From the NCBI RefSeq assembly GCF_024808875.1, contig NZ_JANUCT010000012.1, positions 30,908-94,907 on the forward strand: a stretch of 64,000 nt of DNA. The letters are read 5' to 3'. Shown here in pieces: positions 45,935 to 53,938 of this stretch (within the stretch, counting starts at the first letter, position 1; each line of letters starts with the position of its first letter). A program made the translations under genes and the position numbers. Source of the DNA: Methylohalomonas lacus. GTDB taxonomy: Bacteria; Pseudomonadota; Gammaproteobacteria; Methylohalomonadales; Methylohalomonadaceae. A model generated the notes under the pieces. That model saw only the letters and a list, made by a program, of their open reading frames with translations, did no database searches and was not told where the DNA came from.

Positions 45935-46888
45935 ATGTGTGGGATAGCAGGACTTATTCATAAAGGCAAAAACGCCGACATCGGCAAGGAGATGACCGCG
46001 ATGCTGCAGGCATTGAAGCATCGCGGCCCCGACTCGACCGGCTATGCCCTGTACGGCAAGGCCAATGCGAAACAGTATGTCATGCGCATCAAGGTGGCCG
46101 AGGCGGATGATGTCCAGGTGTCGCATAGTAAAAAGGGCGGCTGGGGTATCCATGAGCTGATCAAGGAGCGCAAGGAAGAGGTTGAACGGCGCATCAAGGA
46201 GATGGGCGGTAAAATCCTCAGCACGGAACAGCCCAAGGAATATGCTTTTCGTTATACCTTTGAGTATGACAAGAATCTGGGCGATTTGGCCGACTTCCTC
46301 GAGGATCTGGAAGGCGTCGAGATTCTGTCAGTCGGCCATGGCCTCGAGCTGATCAAGGACCTTGGTGACGCAACCACAGTGAGTGAGGGTTATGGTCTGG
46401 GCTCCTTCAAGGGAACCCACGCCATGGGGCATACCCGCATGGCGACCGAATCCGATGTCGATATACGTTCGGCACATCCTTACTGGGCCTATCCGTACAG
46501 CGACATCTCCGTGGTCCATAACGGCCAGCTGACCAACTACTGGACCAAACGCCGCGCACTTGAGCGCAAGGGGCATCGCTTCGCCTCCAGCTGTGATTCC
46601 GAGCTGATTGCCGTTTATATCGCCGACAAGCTCGATGAGGGCAAAACCCTGGAAGAGGCGATGCATGACTCGGTAACGGAGCTCGATGGCGTGTTTACGT
46701 ATCTGGTGGCAACCGAGAATTCCCTTGGCATGGCGAAAGACACCATGGCTGCCAAGCCGATGGTTCTCTATGAGAGTGATGATTTTATTGCCATGGCCTC
46801 TGAGGAAGTTGCCATCAGAAGCATATTCCCGCATGAGATTGATACTTATGATCCTTACGATGGAGTAGTCAAGGTATGGCAGAGCTAG
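45935..46888 (+). CDS. mgsA: N-methylglutamate synthase subunit A (class II glutamine amidotransferase)
   Basis: The 317-residue protein begins MCGIAGLIHKGK, so Cys2 becomes the N-terminal nucleophile of the Ntn amidotransferase. Further landmarks are ALKHRGPDSTGYALYG, MGHTRMATESDVDIRSAHPY and VVHNGQLTNYW. It corresponds to the glutaminase part of glutamate synthase (GlxB-like). In the methylamine route it would release methylamine from gamma-glutamylmethylamide and channel it to MgsC. The 3' end overlaps mgsB by 13 bases, and a GGAGG precedes the start. Confidence 0.92.
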   Translation: MCGIAGLIHKGKNADIGKEMTAMLQALKHRGPDSTGYALYGKANAKQYVMRIKVAEADDVQVSHSKKGGWGIHELIKERKEEVERRIKEMGGKILSTEQPKEYAFRYTFEYDKNLGDLADFLEDLEGVEILSVGHGLELIKDLGDATTVSEGYGLGSFKGTHAMGHTRMATESDVDIRSAHPYWAYPYSDISVVHNGQLTNYWTKRRALERKGHRFASSCDSELIAVYIADKLDEGKTLEEAMHDSVTELDGVFTYLVATENSLGMAKDTMAAKPMVLYESDDFIAMASEEVAIRSIFPHEIDTYDPYDGVVKVWQS

Positions 46889-47718
46889 AATCCAGAGATT
46901 CCCATGATATGGGAATGCACGATGAGCAGCTGGCGGGCAGGACGCAGCAGATATTCTTCAAGCCGTCAGCTGAGGAAAACTTTACCTATCCGGGCGCTTA
47001 CGAGGTTGATTTCGACAAGGAGACCGAGTTCGATGCGGCCGATATGAGTAACAAGGATGTCAACCTCAAGATCCGTGACTTGATGAGCCAAGGCTATGGC
47101 AGCATCACGATTCGCAATCCGGGCGCGAAGCATTCGCTGGGGGTCTGTATTCTCAATCGTCTGCAGCTCACCTTTGACGGCAGCCTGGGCTATTTCGGCT
47201 GCGGCCTGATAGACGGGCCCAATGTGCATATCAAGGGCCGTGTTGGCTGGTCGTGTGCCGAGAACATGATGGCCGGGACCGTTGTGATTGAAAAAAATGC
47301 CGGTTCCACCTTTGGCGCTGCGCTGCGCGGCGGCGATCTTGTCTGCAAGGGCGACGTTGGTTCGCGCTCCGGCATCGACATGAAAGGCGGCACGATTATT
47401 GTTGGTGGCAAGACCGGCATGAACTCCGGCTTCATGATGCAACGTGGCCGCATGGTCATTCTGGGCGATGCTGGTCAGAACCTCGGTGACTCCATGTATG
47501 ACGGCACCATCTACATTGCCGGCAAGTATGAAAGCCTGGGCGTTGATGCTGTTGAGAGCGAGATGACACAGACCGACATCGACTGGCTCGAGAAAAAGCT
47601 TTCAATTTATGGGCTGAAAGCGCCAAACGGTGTCGAGAATGTTCGCAAGATCGTTTCCGGCAAGAAGCTCTGGAACTATGACAATCTTGAGCCGAGCGAG
47701 AAGAAACTGATTCTCTGA
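46876..47718 (+). CDS. mgsB: N-methylglutamate synthase subunit B (GXGXG domain)
   Basis: The 280-residue protein is dominated by the right-handed beta-helix of the glutamate-synthase C-terminal (GXGXG) domain. Repeated turns include GYFGCGLIDGPNVHIKGRVGW, GGDLVCKGDVGSRSGIDMKGG and GGKTGMNSGFMMQRGRMVILG. It is a structural subunit holding MgsA and MgsC in register. The start overlaps the mgsA end, so translation is coupled. GlxC-like proteins have the same fold; the gmaS context decides the name. Confidence 0.9.
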   Translation: MAELESRDSHDMGMHDEQLAGRTQQIFFKPSAEENFTYPGAYEVDFDKETEFDAADMSNKDVNLKIRDLMSQGYGSITIRNPGAKHSLGVCILNRLQLTFDGSLGYFGCGLIDGPNVHIKGRVGWSCAENMMAGTVVIEKNAGSTFGAALRGGDLVCKGDVGSRSGIDMKGGTIIVGGKTGMNSGFMMQRGRMVILGDAGQNLGDSMYDGTIYIAGKYESLGVDAVESEMTQTDIDWLEKKLSIYGLKAPNGVENVRKIVSGKKLWNYDNLEPSEKKLIL

Positions 47719-47768
47719 GCATCGGCACAGGCATCGTATTGTGAGAACCGATTAGAGGTTAAAAGAAA

Positions 47769-49157
47769 ATGTCACAGGAAAATACAGCTGCAAAGGCTGC
47801 ACCAGGGGTTGAGAAAAAGGAAAAACCGGAACGGGATATCCACAACCTTGGTTCCAGCTTCATATTCAAACCGAACGTCATTGACGATATACACGTCAAG
47901 GCGGAACTGGGCCGCTACCGGATGCGCGGCTTCTCACTGTTCAAGAAGATTCCTCATTTCGATGACCTGACGTTCCTGCCAGGCACTCTGACGCGTTTCG
48001 TTATCGAGGGCTATCGCGAGAAGTGTGAGACCAAGACCATTCTTGGTCCGCGCGCGAAACGGCCCATGGAGCTGGATATTCCGGTTTATATTACCGGCAT
48101 GAGCTTTGGCGCGCTGTCCTATGAAGCCAAGACGGCACTGGCGCGCGGTGCCACCATGGCCGGCTCCGCGACCTGCTCGGGCGAGGGTGGCATGATTCCG
48201 GACGAACGCCGCTATTCCGAGAAATGGTTCTATCAGCTGATCCAGTCGCGTTACGGTTTCAATCCGCATCACGCCAGGCTGGCCGACGCCATCGAGTTCT
48301 TTATCGGCCAGGGCTGCAAGGTCGGCATGGGTGGCCATCTGATGGGCCAGAAAGTGACCGACCAGGTGGCCGAGATGCGCTCGCTGCCGGCTGGTATCGA
48401 CCAGCGTTCGCCGGCCCGCCATCCGGACTGGCTGGGTCCCGACGACCTGGCGCTGAAGGTCGAGGAAGTCCGCGAGGCGACCAACTGGGAAATCCCGATC
48501 CAGCTCAAGCTGGGTGCCGCCCGCGTCTATGACGACGTCCGCATGGCTGCCAAGTGCGAGCCGGACTGCATTTACATTGACGGCATGGAAGGCGGCACCG
48601 GTGCCGGCCCGCACCTGGCCACGGAAGATACCGGTGTGCCGGGTATCGCCGCGATCCGCCAGGCCCGCAAGGCATTGGACGATGTCGGCAAGACGGGTGA
48701 AATCTCGCTCATCTATGCCGGCGGTATCCGCAACGGTGCCGACCTGGCCAAGGCCATTGCCCTGGGCGCCGATGCCGTGGCGATTGGTCACGCGGCCCTG
48801 ATTGCACTGAATTGCAACAAGGACATCGAGGAAGCCGATTTTCCCAATGAAATGGGCGTCGAGGCCGGCTACTGTTATCACTGCCACACGGGTCGCTGCC
48901 CGGTCGGCGTGACGACGCAGGATCCGCAGTTGCGCAAGCGCCTGAACCCGGACGAGGCCGCCGAGCGGGTCTACAACTTCCTGCATACACTGGCTGTCGA
49001 GTGCCAGCTGTTTGCCCGCGCCTGCGCGAAGACCAACGTGCATTCACTGGAGCCGGAAGACCTGGCCGCATTGACCATGGAAGCCTCATCCATGGCCCAG
49101 GTGCCAATGGCCGGTTCCCAGCACACGGTGGGCCGGCCCGACATGACCCGCTACTAA
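47769..49157 (+). CDS. mgsC: N-methylglutamate synthase subunit C (FMN/Fe-S glutamate synthase domain)
   Basis: The 462-residue FMN-binding barrel is of the glutamate synthase large-subunit type. Landmarks are ITGMSFGALSYEAKTALARGA, CSGEGGMIPDER, IQLKLGAARVYDDV, YIDGMEGGTGAGPHLA and IYAGGIRNGADLAKAIALGADAVAIG. The Cys-rich CYHCHTGRCPVGVTTQDP binds the Fe-S cluster. It should form N-methylglutamate from 2-oxoglutarate and methylamine released by MgsA. It is followed by two conserved small genes of unknown role. Confidence 0.92.
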   Translation: MSQENTAAKAAPGVEKKEKPERDIHNLGSSFIFKPNVIDDIHVKAELGRYRMRGFSLFKKIPHFDDLTFLPGTLTRFVIEGYREKCETKTILGPRAKRPMELDIPVYITGMSFGALSYEAKTALARGATMAGSATCSGEGGMIPDERRYSEKWFYQLIQSRYGFNPHHARLADAIEFFIGQGCKVGMGGHLMGQKVTDQVAEMRSLPAGIDQRSPARHPDWLGPDDLALKVEEVREATNWEIPIQLKLGAARVYDDVRMAAKCEPDCIYIDGMEGGTGAGPHLATEDTGVPGIAAIRQARKALDDVGKTGEISLIYAGGIRNGADLAKAIALGADAVAIGHAALIALNCNKDIEEADFPNEMGVEAGYCYHCHTGRCPVGVTTQDPQLRKRLNPDEAAERVYNFLHTLAVECQLFARACAKTNVHSLEPEDLAALTMEASSMAQVPMAGSQHTVGRPDMTRY

Positions 49158-49191
49158 TCAATGCCTGTTGATTGATCGGAGAGAGAGCGTT

Positions 49192-49581
49192 ATGAGTGAC
49201 AAGAAAGACGAAGGTTATTACGTCACCGACGAAGGTGTCGATACCGAACGTGAGAAGTGGATCGGCCAGCACATTGGTTATCGCTATGACGTGAACCTGG
49301 TTCCCGACATGAACCGGGTCACGCCTTTCCTGGAAAAGTACATGGATATCATGGGCTGGCAGGATCTGAACTGGCTGGAAGATGTGCACATGGGCTACGA
49401 GGACGGCAAGCCGGCGGTTTTTGATCGCAATATTAACGGCTGGGTGCAGGTGCCCGGCGATGTTGAGCTGCCGGACAACCAGCAGGACCGGGACATGATC
49501 GCCAGGGAACTGTTGATCAAGTTCCAGATGTCGTCCGATCACCCGCTGGTTGATCTGAAAAAGGCGTATGCCAAGTTTTAA
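49192..49581 (+). CDS. unknown protein downstream of mgsC (129 aa)
   Basis: The start ATG 49192 follows GGAGAGAG. It is a soluble acidic protein beginning MSDKKDEGYYVTDEGVDTER, rich in Asp, Glu, Tyr and Trp, with MDIMGWQDLNWLEDVHMGYEDGKPAVFDRN. It lies 34 bases after mgsC and 37 bases before the next small gene, all in one direction. It may belong to the methylamine operon as an accessory factor. No family is recognised. Confidence 0.65.
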   Translation: MSDKKDEGYYVTDEGVDTEREKWIGQHIGYRYDVNLVPDMNRVTPFLEKYMDIMGWQDLNWLEDVHMGYEDGKPAVFDRNINGWVQVPGDVELPDNQQDRDMIARELLIKFQMSSDHPLVDLKKAYAKF

Positions 49582-49618
49582 TCCGTGCGTTTCCGGCACA
49601 AGGCGAAACAGGTGAATC

Positions 49619-50212
49619 GTGACTGATAGTAGTACCAATCCCAATGTCGTCCGTCACCAGACGGCGGCCCAGGCCCTGCGCGACCATTTTATGAAATGGC
49701 AGTGCAAGGCCCGGCAGAATGCCGTGCGCAAGAGTTCGGGCAAGCCTTCGGAGTCGATGTGTCCAAACCTGATCGCGGAGGACGGGGTGTTGCGGCAGAT
49801 CGTGGCGCTCATCAACAAGCATGAGTCCTATTCCCTGGTGCCGGAACTCAAGCACATCGTGTTGCGAACCCAGGATCCGAAAAAGCGTTACGACAGCGGC
49901 CTGGAGCTGCTGGCCGCGGAATACTACCAGGACCGGCGCGAGTTCTCGGACCATCTCACCGCCTTGTTCGGACCCGAAGAGCCGCTCGTCGACTATCTGG
50001 CCCAACAGGGCAGTTGTGTGCTGGAGTTCGACCGTACCCGGCAGTACTATTCGCTGCCCTGCGAGGTCGTGAACCTGGATGAAGAGGACTATCTGTTCCA
50101 GGCGACTTATTGGCATAACCAGCTGTTCAACCCGTACATGCCGCCGGAAGTCCAGGTGCTGGCGTTCAGGCCGGACTGGTCACGGGCCGTGGCCGATCCC
50201 GAACCGGCATGA
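49619..50212 (+). CDS. unknown protein downstream of mgsC (197 aa)
   Basis: The GTG start follows AGGTGA. The 197-residue soluble protein has a mostly helical N-terminal half (ALRDHFMKWQCKARQNAVRKSSGKPSESMCPNL, in parts) and a C-terminal half with CVLEFDRTRQYYSLPCEVVNLDEEDYLFQATYWHNQLFNP. The position, at the end of gmaS-mgsABC plus one unknown, suggests an accessory role in methylamine use. No family is recognised. Confidence 0.65.
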   Translation: MTDSSTNPNVVRHQTAAQALRDHFMKWQCKARQNAVRKSSGKPSESMCPNLIAEDGVLRQIVALINKHESYSLVPELKHIVLRTQDPKKRYDSGLELLAAEYYQDRREFSDHLTALFGPEEPLVDYLAQQGSCVLEFDRTRQYYSLPCEVVNLDEEDYLFQATYWHNQLFNPYMPPEVQVLAFRPDWSRAVADPEPA

Positions 50213-50322
50213 CCCTCCCAGTGGGCAGGGTATGATGATGTTTTAATACAGGCTGTCAGGGATGCTGTGGAGATGACCTGTAATCAGTTGCGATGCACGG
50301 ATAGACAATCGGGTATACGGAC

Positions 50323-50526
50323 ATGGTCAAAAGGGATGACAACGATGCCCGCCTGCTGAGACGGCGCGTGCTTGCCGGTAACCTGCTCGGCTATACCGGC
50401 TTGCTGGGTGGCGTCGTGATCTATCTTCGCGACGCGCCAACCCATCCATTCTGGTACGCGCTCACCGGCGCTGCCGTCGTAGCGGGCGTGGGCCTGGCGT
50501 GGCTGTATCTGTTCCGATTGCGTTAG
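50323..50526 (+). CDS. small two-helix membrane protein (67 aa)
   Basis: A basic N-terminus (MVKRDDNDARLLRRRVL) is followed by two hydrophobic helices (AGNLLGYTGLLGGVVIYL and FWYALTGAAVVAGVGLAWLYLF). It lies 48 bases before the GFA-family gene. No family is recognised, and its reality rests on the composition and lack of overlapping genes. Confidence 0.45.
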   Translation: MVKRDDNDARLLRRRVLAGNLLGYTGLLGGVVIYLRDAPTHPFWYALTGAAVVAGVGLAWLYLFRLR

Positions 50527-50573
50527 CCGGTCGCCGTGTTTTTCTCATTGGATAATTACTGCAGGGAGCAGCG

Positions 50574-50987
50574 ATGACTGAAAACAAGGGAAGCTGTCTG
50601 TGTGGCGCTGTAAGCTTTGTGACAGCCGGCCGGCTGCGCGGGGTCGTCAACTGTCATTGCGGCCAGTGCCGTCAATTTCATGGCCATTTCGCCGCCTATA
50701 CCGCGATCCACCGTGATGCGGTGACCATTGCCGATCCGAACGACCAGCTCGGCTGGTATGACTCCTCGCCCGGTGTTCGCCGCGGCTTCTGTCGCCAGTG
50801 TGGCAGCAGCCTGTTCTGGGACCGGCAGGATTCGGAACTGCTGCGGATTGCCGCCGGCTGCATCAGTGCGCCGACCGGCCTGACCACCGAGGGACACATT
50901 TACATGGCGGACGCCGGCGACTATTACCGGCTGCAGGATGAACTGCCCAAGCGGCAGCAGGGCCTGAAAAGCCCGCTGATCGAGTAG
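50574..50987 (+). CDS. GFA family (CENP-V/GFA) zinc protein
   Basis: The 137-residue protein has the GFA zinc sites: GSCLCGAVSF near the N-terminus, VNCHCGQCRQFHG and FCRQCGSSLFW. A GGAG site (with GCAGGGAGC) precedes the start. The family takes its name from the glutathione-dependent formaldehyde-activating protein of Paracoccus, although its enzymatic role is disputed and most members have no proven function. Placement near a trimethylamine dehydrogenase that releases formaldehyde makes a role in formaldehyde-glutathione chemistry attractive but unproven. Confidence 0.82.
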   Translation: MTENKGSCLCGAVSFVTAGRLRGVVNCHCGQCRQFHGHFAAYTAIHRDAVTIADPNDQLGWYDSSPGVRRGFCRQCGSSLFWDRQDSELLRIAAGCISAPTGLTTEGHIYMADAGDYYRLQDELPKRQQGLKSPLIE

Positions 50988-50996
50988 GCCGCGCGG

Positions 50997-51197
50997 CTAG
51001 CCGCAGCAGCTGCCGCCGGAGCGGCGCGCGACGATGTTCCTGACACGGGCGGTGGTGATGCCGAATTTCCGCGCGATATCCCGGCTGCTCATGCGCTGGT
51101 TCTGATGCAGCATCATGATCATGTAGATATCTTCGTCGGACAGCGTCCGCTCACACTGGCCGTTACCTCGCGCCGATGATCCCTGTGCTGTTTTCAT
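50997..51197 (-). CDS. small helix-turn-helix protein with Cys-Cys tail (66 aa)
   Basis: A compact HTH region, EDIYMIMMLHQNQRMSSRDIARKFGITTARVRNIVARR, is followed by the tail SGGSCCG at the C-terminus. The paired cysteines could bind a metal or react with an electrophile such as formaldehyde. It lies 15 bases after the preceding 66-residue gene and is the last of a minus-strand run headed by N-formylglutamate amidohydrolase. It may regulate that run. No named family is assigned. Confidence 0.6.
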   Translation of the reverse strand: MKTAQGSSARGNGQCERTLSDEDIYMIMMLHQNQRMSSRDIARKFGITTARVRNIVARRSGGSCCG

Positions 51198-51212
51198 GTT
51201 CGTTTCCGCCCG

Positions 51213-51413
51213 CTAGCAACCGCCGGTGTTATCGGTTTCGCCGTCAGTAGCATGCGGCTTGATCTCCAGGATCAGTGCGTCACTCGGGATCGCCCCCAGT
51301 GACTCGTGCATGTACCACGCCGCCTCCACCAGGTAGAGGTACACCGAGTGGCCTTTATGATTGGCCAGGGCACGGGCCTCGTCCAGTAATGCGGCAGGAG
51401 GCAGCTCGTACAT
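51213..51413 (-). CDS. small hypothetical protein with GGC tail (66 aa)
   Basis: The start ATG 51413 lies 2 bases after the amidohydrolase stop (TGACCATG), which suggests translational coupling. The product is MYELPPAALLDEARALANHKG followed by a helical region (VYLYLVEAAWYMHES) and ends DNTGGC. Its C-terminal Gly-Gly-Cys echoes the tail of the next small protein. Function unknown. Confidence 0.6.
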   Translation of the reverse strand: MYELPPAALLDEARALANHKGHSVYLYLVEAAWYMHESLGAIPSDALILEIKPHATDGETDNTGGC

Positions 51414-51415
51414 GG

Positions 51416-52213
51416 TCAGTTCTGCGATGGCTGCCAGGCCAGCATGCACTCAATCAGCTGTTTTAACACTTCGCGTATCCGGCTCGCCCGGTGCGGCAGA
51501 AATTCGTACGGGTAATCCTCGTTCATGTAGCTGCACTGGGTCAATTCGAGCTGAACGGCGTGAATGCCATTGCCGGGCTGGCCGTAGTAGCGGGTGATAT
51601 AGCCGCCCTTGAAACGGCCGTTGCGGGTGCTGCTGAATGACTCGGCCGCCTGGCAGATGTCGTAGAGCCGGTTTTCCAGATCACTACTGGCACTTTTCCC
51701 GCCCGCCGTACCGAGATTGAGATCCGGCAGGCGGCCCTCGAACAGTCGCGGAATCACCGAGCGGATGGAGTGCGCCTCGTAGAGCAGGGCATAGCCGTGG
51801 TTGCCCAGTTTTTCGCTGATGACTTCGCCCAGGCATTGATGATAGGGCGCCCAGATGGTCTCGATACGCCGGCGGACTTCCGCGCTGTCGGGTTCCTGGC
51901 CCGGCTGGTAGATGGGATCGTTGTTGAACAGGGTCTGCGGACACAGGCCGGTCGTGTCCATGCCGGGATACAGTGGCGTATCGTCAGGCGGTCTGTTCAG
52001 GTCGATCACGTAACGTGAATAATTGCCCTTGAGCACGCTCGCACCCAGGGTCGTGGCAAAATTGTATAGCGTATCCACGTGCCAGTCCGTATCGGGCAGC
52101 GTACGCGCCGCTTCCGTCATCCGTGCCAGGACGTCGTCCGGCACGTAGGTGCCGGCATGCGGAATGCTGATGATAAGCGGCGTGTCACCCGCCTTGTAAC
52201 TATAGGGCCGCAT
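51416..52213 (-). CDS. hutG: N-formylglutamate amidohydrolase
   Basis: The 265-residue zinc hydrolase of the FGase family shows ISIPHAGTYVPDDV (metal His), YVIDLNRPPDD, LLYEAHSIRSVIP and a C-terminal AVQLELTQCSYMNED. It splits N-formylglutamate into formate and glutamate, usually the last step of a histidine degradation branch. No other hut gene is present here. With N-methylglutamate metabolism next door, removal of oxidised N-formyl by-products of glutamate is a conceivable role, but that is speculation. Confidence 0.85.
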   Translation of the reverse strand: MRPYSYKAGDTPLIISIPHAGTYVPDDVLARMTEAARTLPDTDWHVDTLYNFATTLGASVLKGNYSRYVIDLNRPPDDTPLYPGMDTTGLCPQTLFNNDPIYQPGQEPDSAEVRRRIETIWAPYHQCLGEVISEKLGNHGYALLYEAHSIRSVIPRLFEGRLPDLNLGTAGGKSASSDLENRLYDICQAAESFSSTRNGRFKGGYITRYYGQPGNGIHAVQLELTQCSYMNEDYPYEFLPHRASRIREVLKQLIECMLAWQPSQN

Positions 52214-52280
52214 AAAGTCTCATGGATCCTTGACTCCCTGGCCGCGGCGCAGCGGATCGCTGCACCACGCTGTCCGTGAT

Positions 52281-53396
52281 TCAATCGTGAATGTATTCAA
52301 CGACCTCGAGGCCGAAACCGGAAAGGGCGTTGATTTTCCTCGGCGCGCTCAGCACCCGCATGCGACGCACGCCGATATCCGCAAGAATCTGCGCGCCAAT
52401 GCCGATCATGCGCAAGTCGCGGCGCTGCGACTGCGATCCGGTGTCGGTTCGCGGCGCATCCTCTGACAGCTGCTGCACCTGGCGAATGATATCGCTGTTG
52501 CTCATGTGATTGCCGAGGATGACGGCGACCCCGGAATCGGCCTGGCCAATGCGGCGCAGTGCATCGCGCAGCGGCCAGCCGAAATGATCGCTGACCGCGG
52601 CGGTCAGGTCGGCGACCGGGTTGCCGATGTGCACGCGGACCAGCGCCGGCGAGACCGGATCGATCGTACCCTTGACCAGCGCCAGGTGAATATCCTTGTC
52701 GATGCTGTCTTCGTAGGTAATAAGCCGGAATGGACCGAACTCGGTCTGCAGCGGCGTTTCGGCAACGCGGCGTACGGTCTTTTCCGTTTTGCTGCGATAG
52801 TTGATGAGATCGGCGATCGTGCCCAGCTTCAGATCATGCCGATGCGCGAACCGTTCCAGGTCCGGGCGCCGCGCCATCGTGCCGTCGTCATTGAGGATCT
52901 CGACAATGGCCGTCGCCGGCACCAGTCCGCCCAGGCCCGCCATGTCACAACCCGCCTCGGTATGCCCGGCGCGGGCGAGTACGCCGCCCGGCTGTGCCAT
53001 GAGCGGAAAGACATGGCCCGGTTGCACCAGGTCAACGGGCCGGGCATCCGCGGCCGCCGCCGTTCTGACGGTCACCGCCCGGTCCGCTGCGGAAATGCCG
53101 GTGGTCACGCCGCGCGCAGCCTCGATCGAAACCGTGAAGTTGGTGCCCGAGTGACTGGCACCGGCGCTGGTCATGAGCGGCAGGTCGAGTTGCTGGCAAT
53201 GTTCCCGCGTTAGCGTCAGGCAGATCAGGCCGCGACCATAGCGCGCCATGAAATTAACATCCTCGGCGCGTACGTGCTCGGCAGCAATGACCAGGTCACC
53301 TTCATTCTCGCGATCCTCATCGTCCATGAGGATAACCATCCTGCCGTCCTGGATATCGGCAATCAGTTCTTCCGTGCTACTGCATTCAACATTCAT
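52281..53396 (-). CDS. ribB: 3,4-dihydroxy-2-butanone-4-phosphate synthase fused to degenerate GTP cyclohydrolase II (RibBX)
   Basis: The 371-residue protein has an intact RibB domain (1-200): [18 protein letters not shown] for ribulose 5-phosphate and metal, [19 protein letters not shown], and the [11 protein letters not shown] segment. The C-terminal RibA-like domain (about 205-365) lacks the zinc-binding cysteine signature; where GTP cyclohydrolase II has GDVFGSxRCDC this reads [16 protein letters not shown]. Only the RibB activity is therefore expected, as in other gammaproteobacterial RibBX proteins. No FMN riboswitch is evident upstream. Its place among flavin-dependent amine enzymes fits raised flavin demand. 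Confidence 0.88.
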   Translation of the reverse strand: MNVECSSTEELIADIQDGRMVILMDDEDRENEGDLVIAAEHVRAEDVNFMARYGRGLICLTLTREHCQQLDLPLMTSAGASHSGTNFTVSIEAARGVTTGISAADRAVTVRTAAAADARPVDLVQPGHVFPLMAQPGGVLARAGHTEAGCDMAGLGGLVPATAIVEILNDDGTMARRPDLERFAHRHDLKLGTIADLINYRSKTEKTVRRVAETPLQTEFGPFRLITYEDSIDKDIHLALVKGTIDPVSPALVRVHIGNPVADLTAAVSDHFGWPLRDALRRIGQADSGVAVILGNHMSNSDIIRQVQQLSEDAPRTDTGSQSQRRDLRMIGIGAQILADIGVRRMRVLSAPRKINALSGFGLEVVEYIHD

Positions 53397-53830
53397 GGCG
53401 AGGATGACCCATCTACTGAAATCGGATGAACATCAGCACATACAGCTCTGATGATTCATCTTAATAGTCGTATCAGATGATAGCCGCGGTCAATTGGCTG
53501 TGGTGAGTATTACTAAAGTGATAAACCGATCTGGAACAACACTTTCAATAGCCACCATCCCTGGATTTGCCGCATGGAACACGACGGCCTTGTTTAAAGT
53601 TGCACCTGTAGCGTGCAATTGATGCCTTCGGCAGAATACTTCGATCCATCATGTTGCCGCTCAGACAATCTCATCAGGAATCGTGTTGCTCATGCGCGTA
53701 GCGTAACCATTATCAGGCTTTAACGGGCCTTGATCGGCGGCATTGCCTGCGGACTGCAATATTCATAACTCACTGAAATTGATAGTGTCTCTGCACAAAA
53801 TCTTGGTAATTTGCGACACAGGTCGTCTAA
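53397..53830. other. divergent intergenic region ribB/Amt
   Basis: About 540 bases in all (53397-53938). Apart from the palindromic box at 53831 and an AT-rich promoter-like stretch near 53790-53930, I see no gene and no RFN element. The word GTGCAATTGATGC (53613-53625) also occurs in the folE2/FAD-oxidoreductase gap (42883-42895). Confidence 0.4.
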
Positions 53831-53846
53831 TACCCCTTAGGTTGTA
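53831..53846. promoter_or_regulatory. NarL-type palindromic box upstream of the Amt gene
   Basis: TACCCCTTAGGTTGTA, 92 bases before the Amt ATG. It matches mgdA/gcvT site 1 (read on the other strand) at 14 of 16 positions, and both are preceded by AA. Confidence 0.55.
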
Positions 53847-53938
53847 ACTATTAGGCGCAATAGACGCGCAGATTGGCTGACACTAAATTTAACGGTGTTT
53901 GCAATCCGCATAATAAACATAGACTCAGGGGATTACCC

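Noticed and set aside
53397..53600. FMN riboswitch sought upstream of ribB.
   Set aside because: None of the conserved RFN segments is present on the minus strand.
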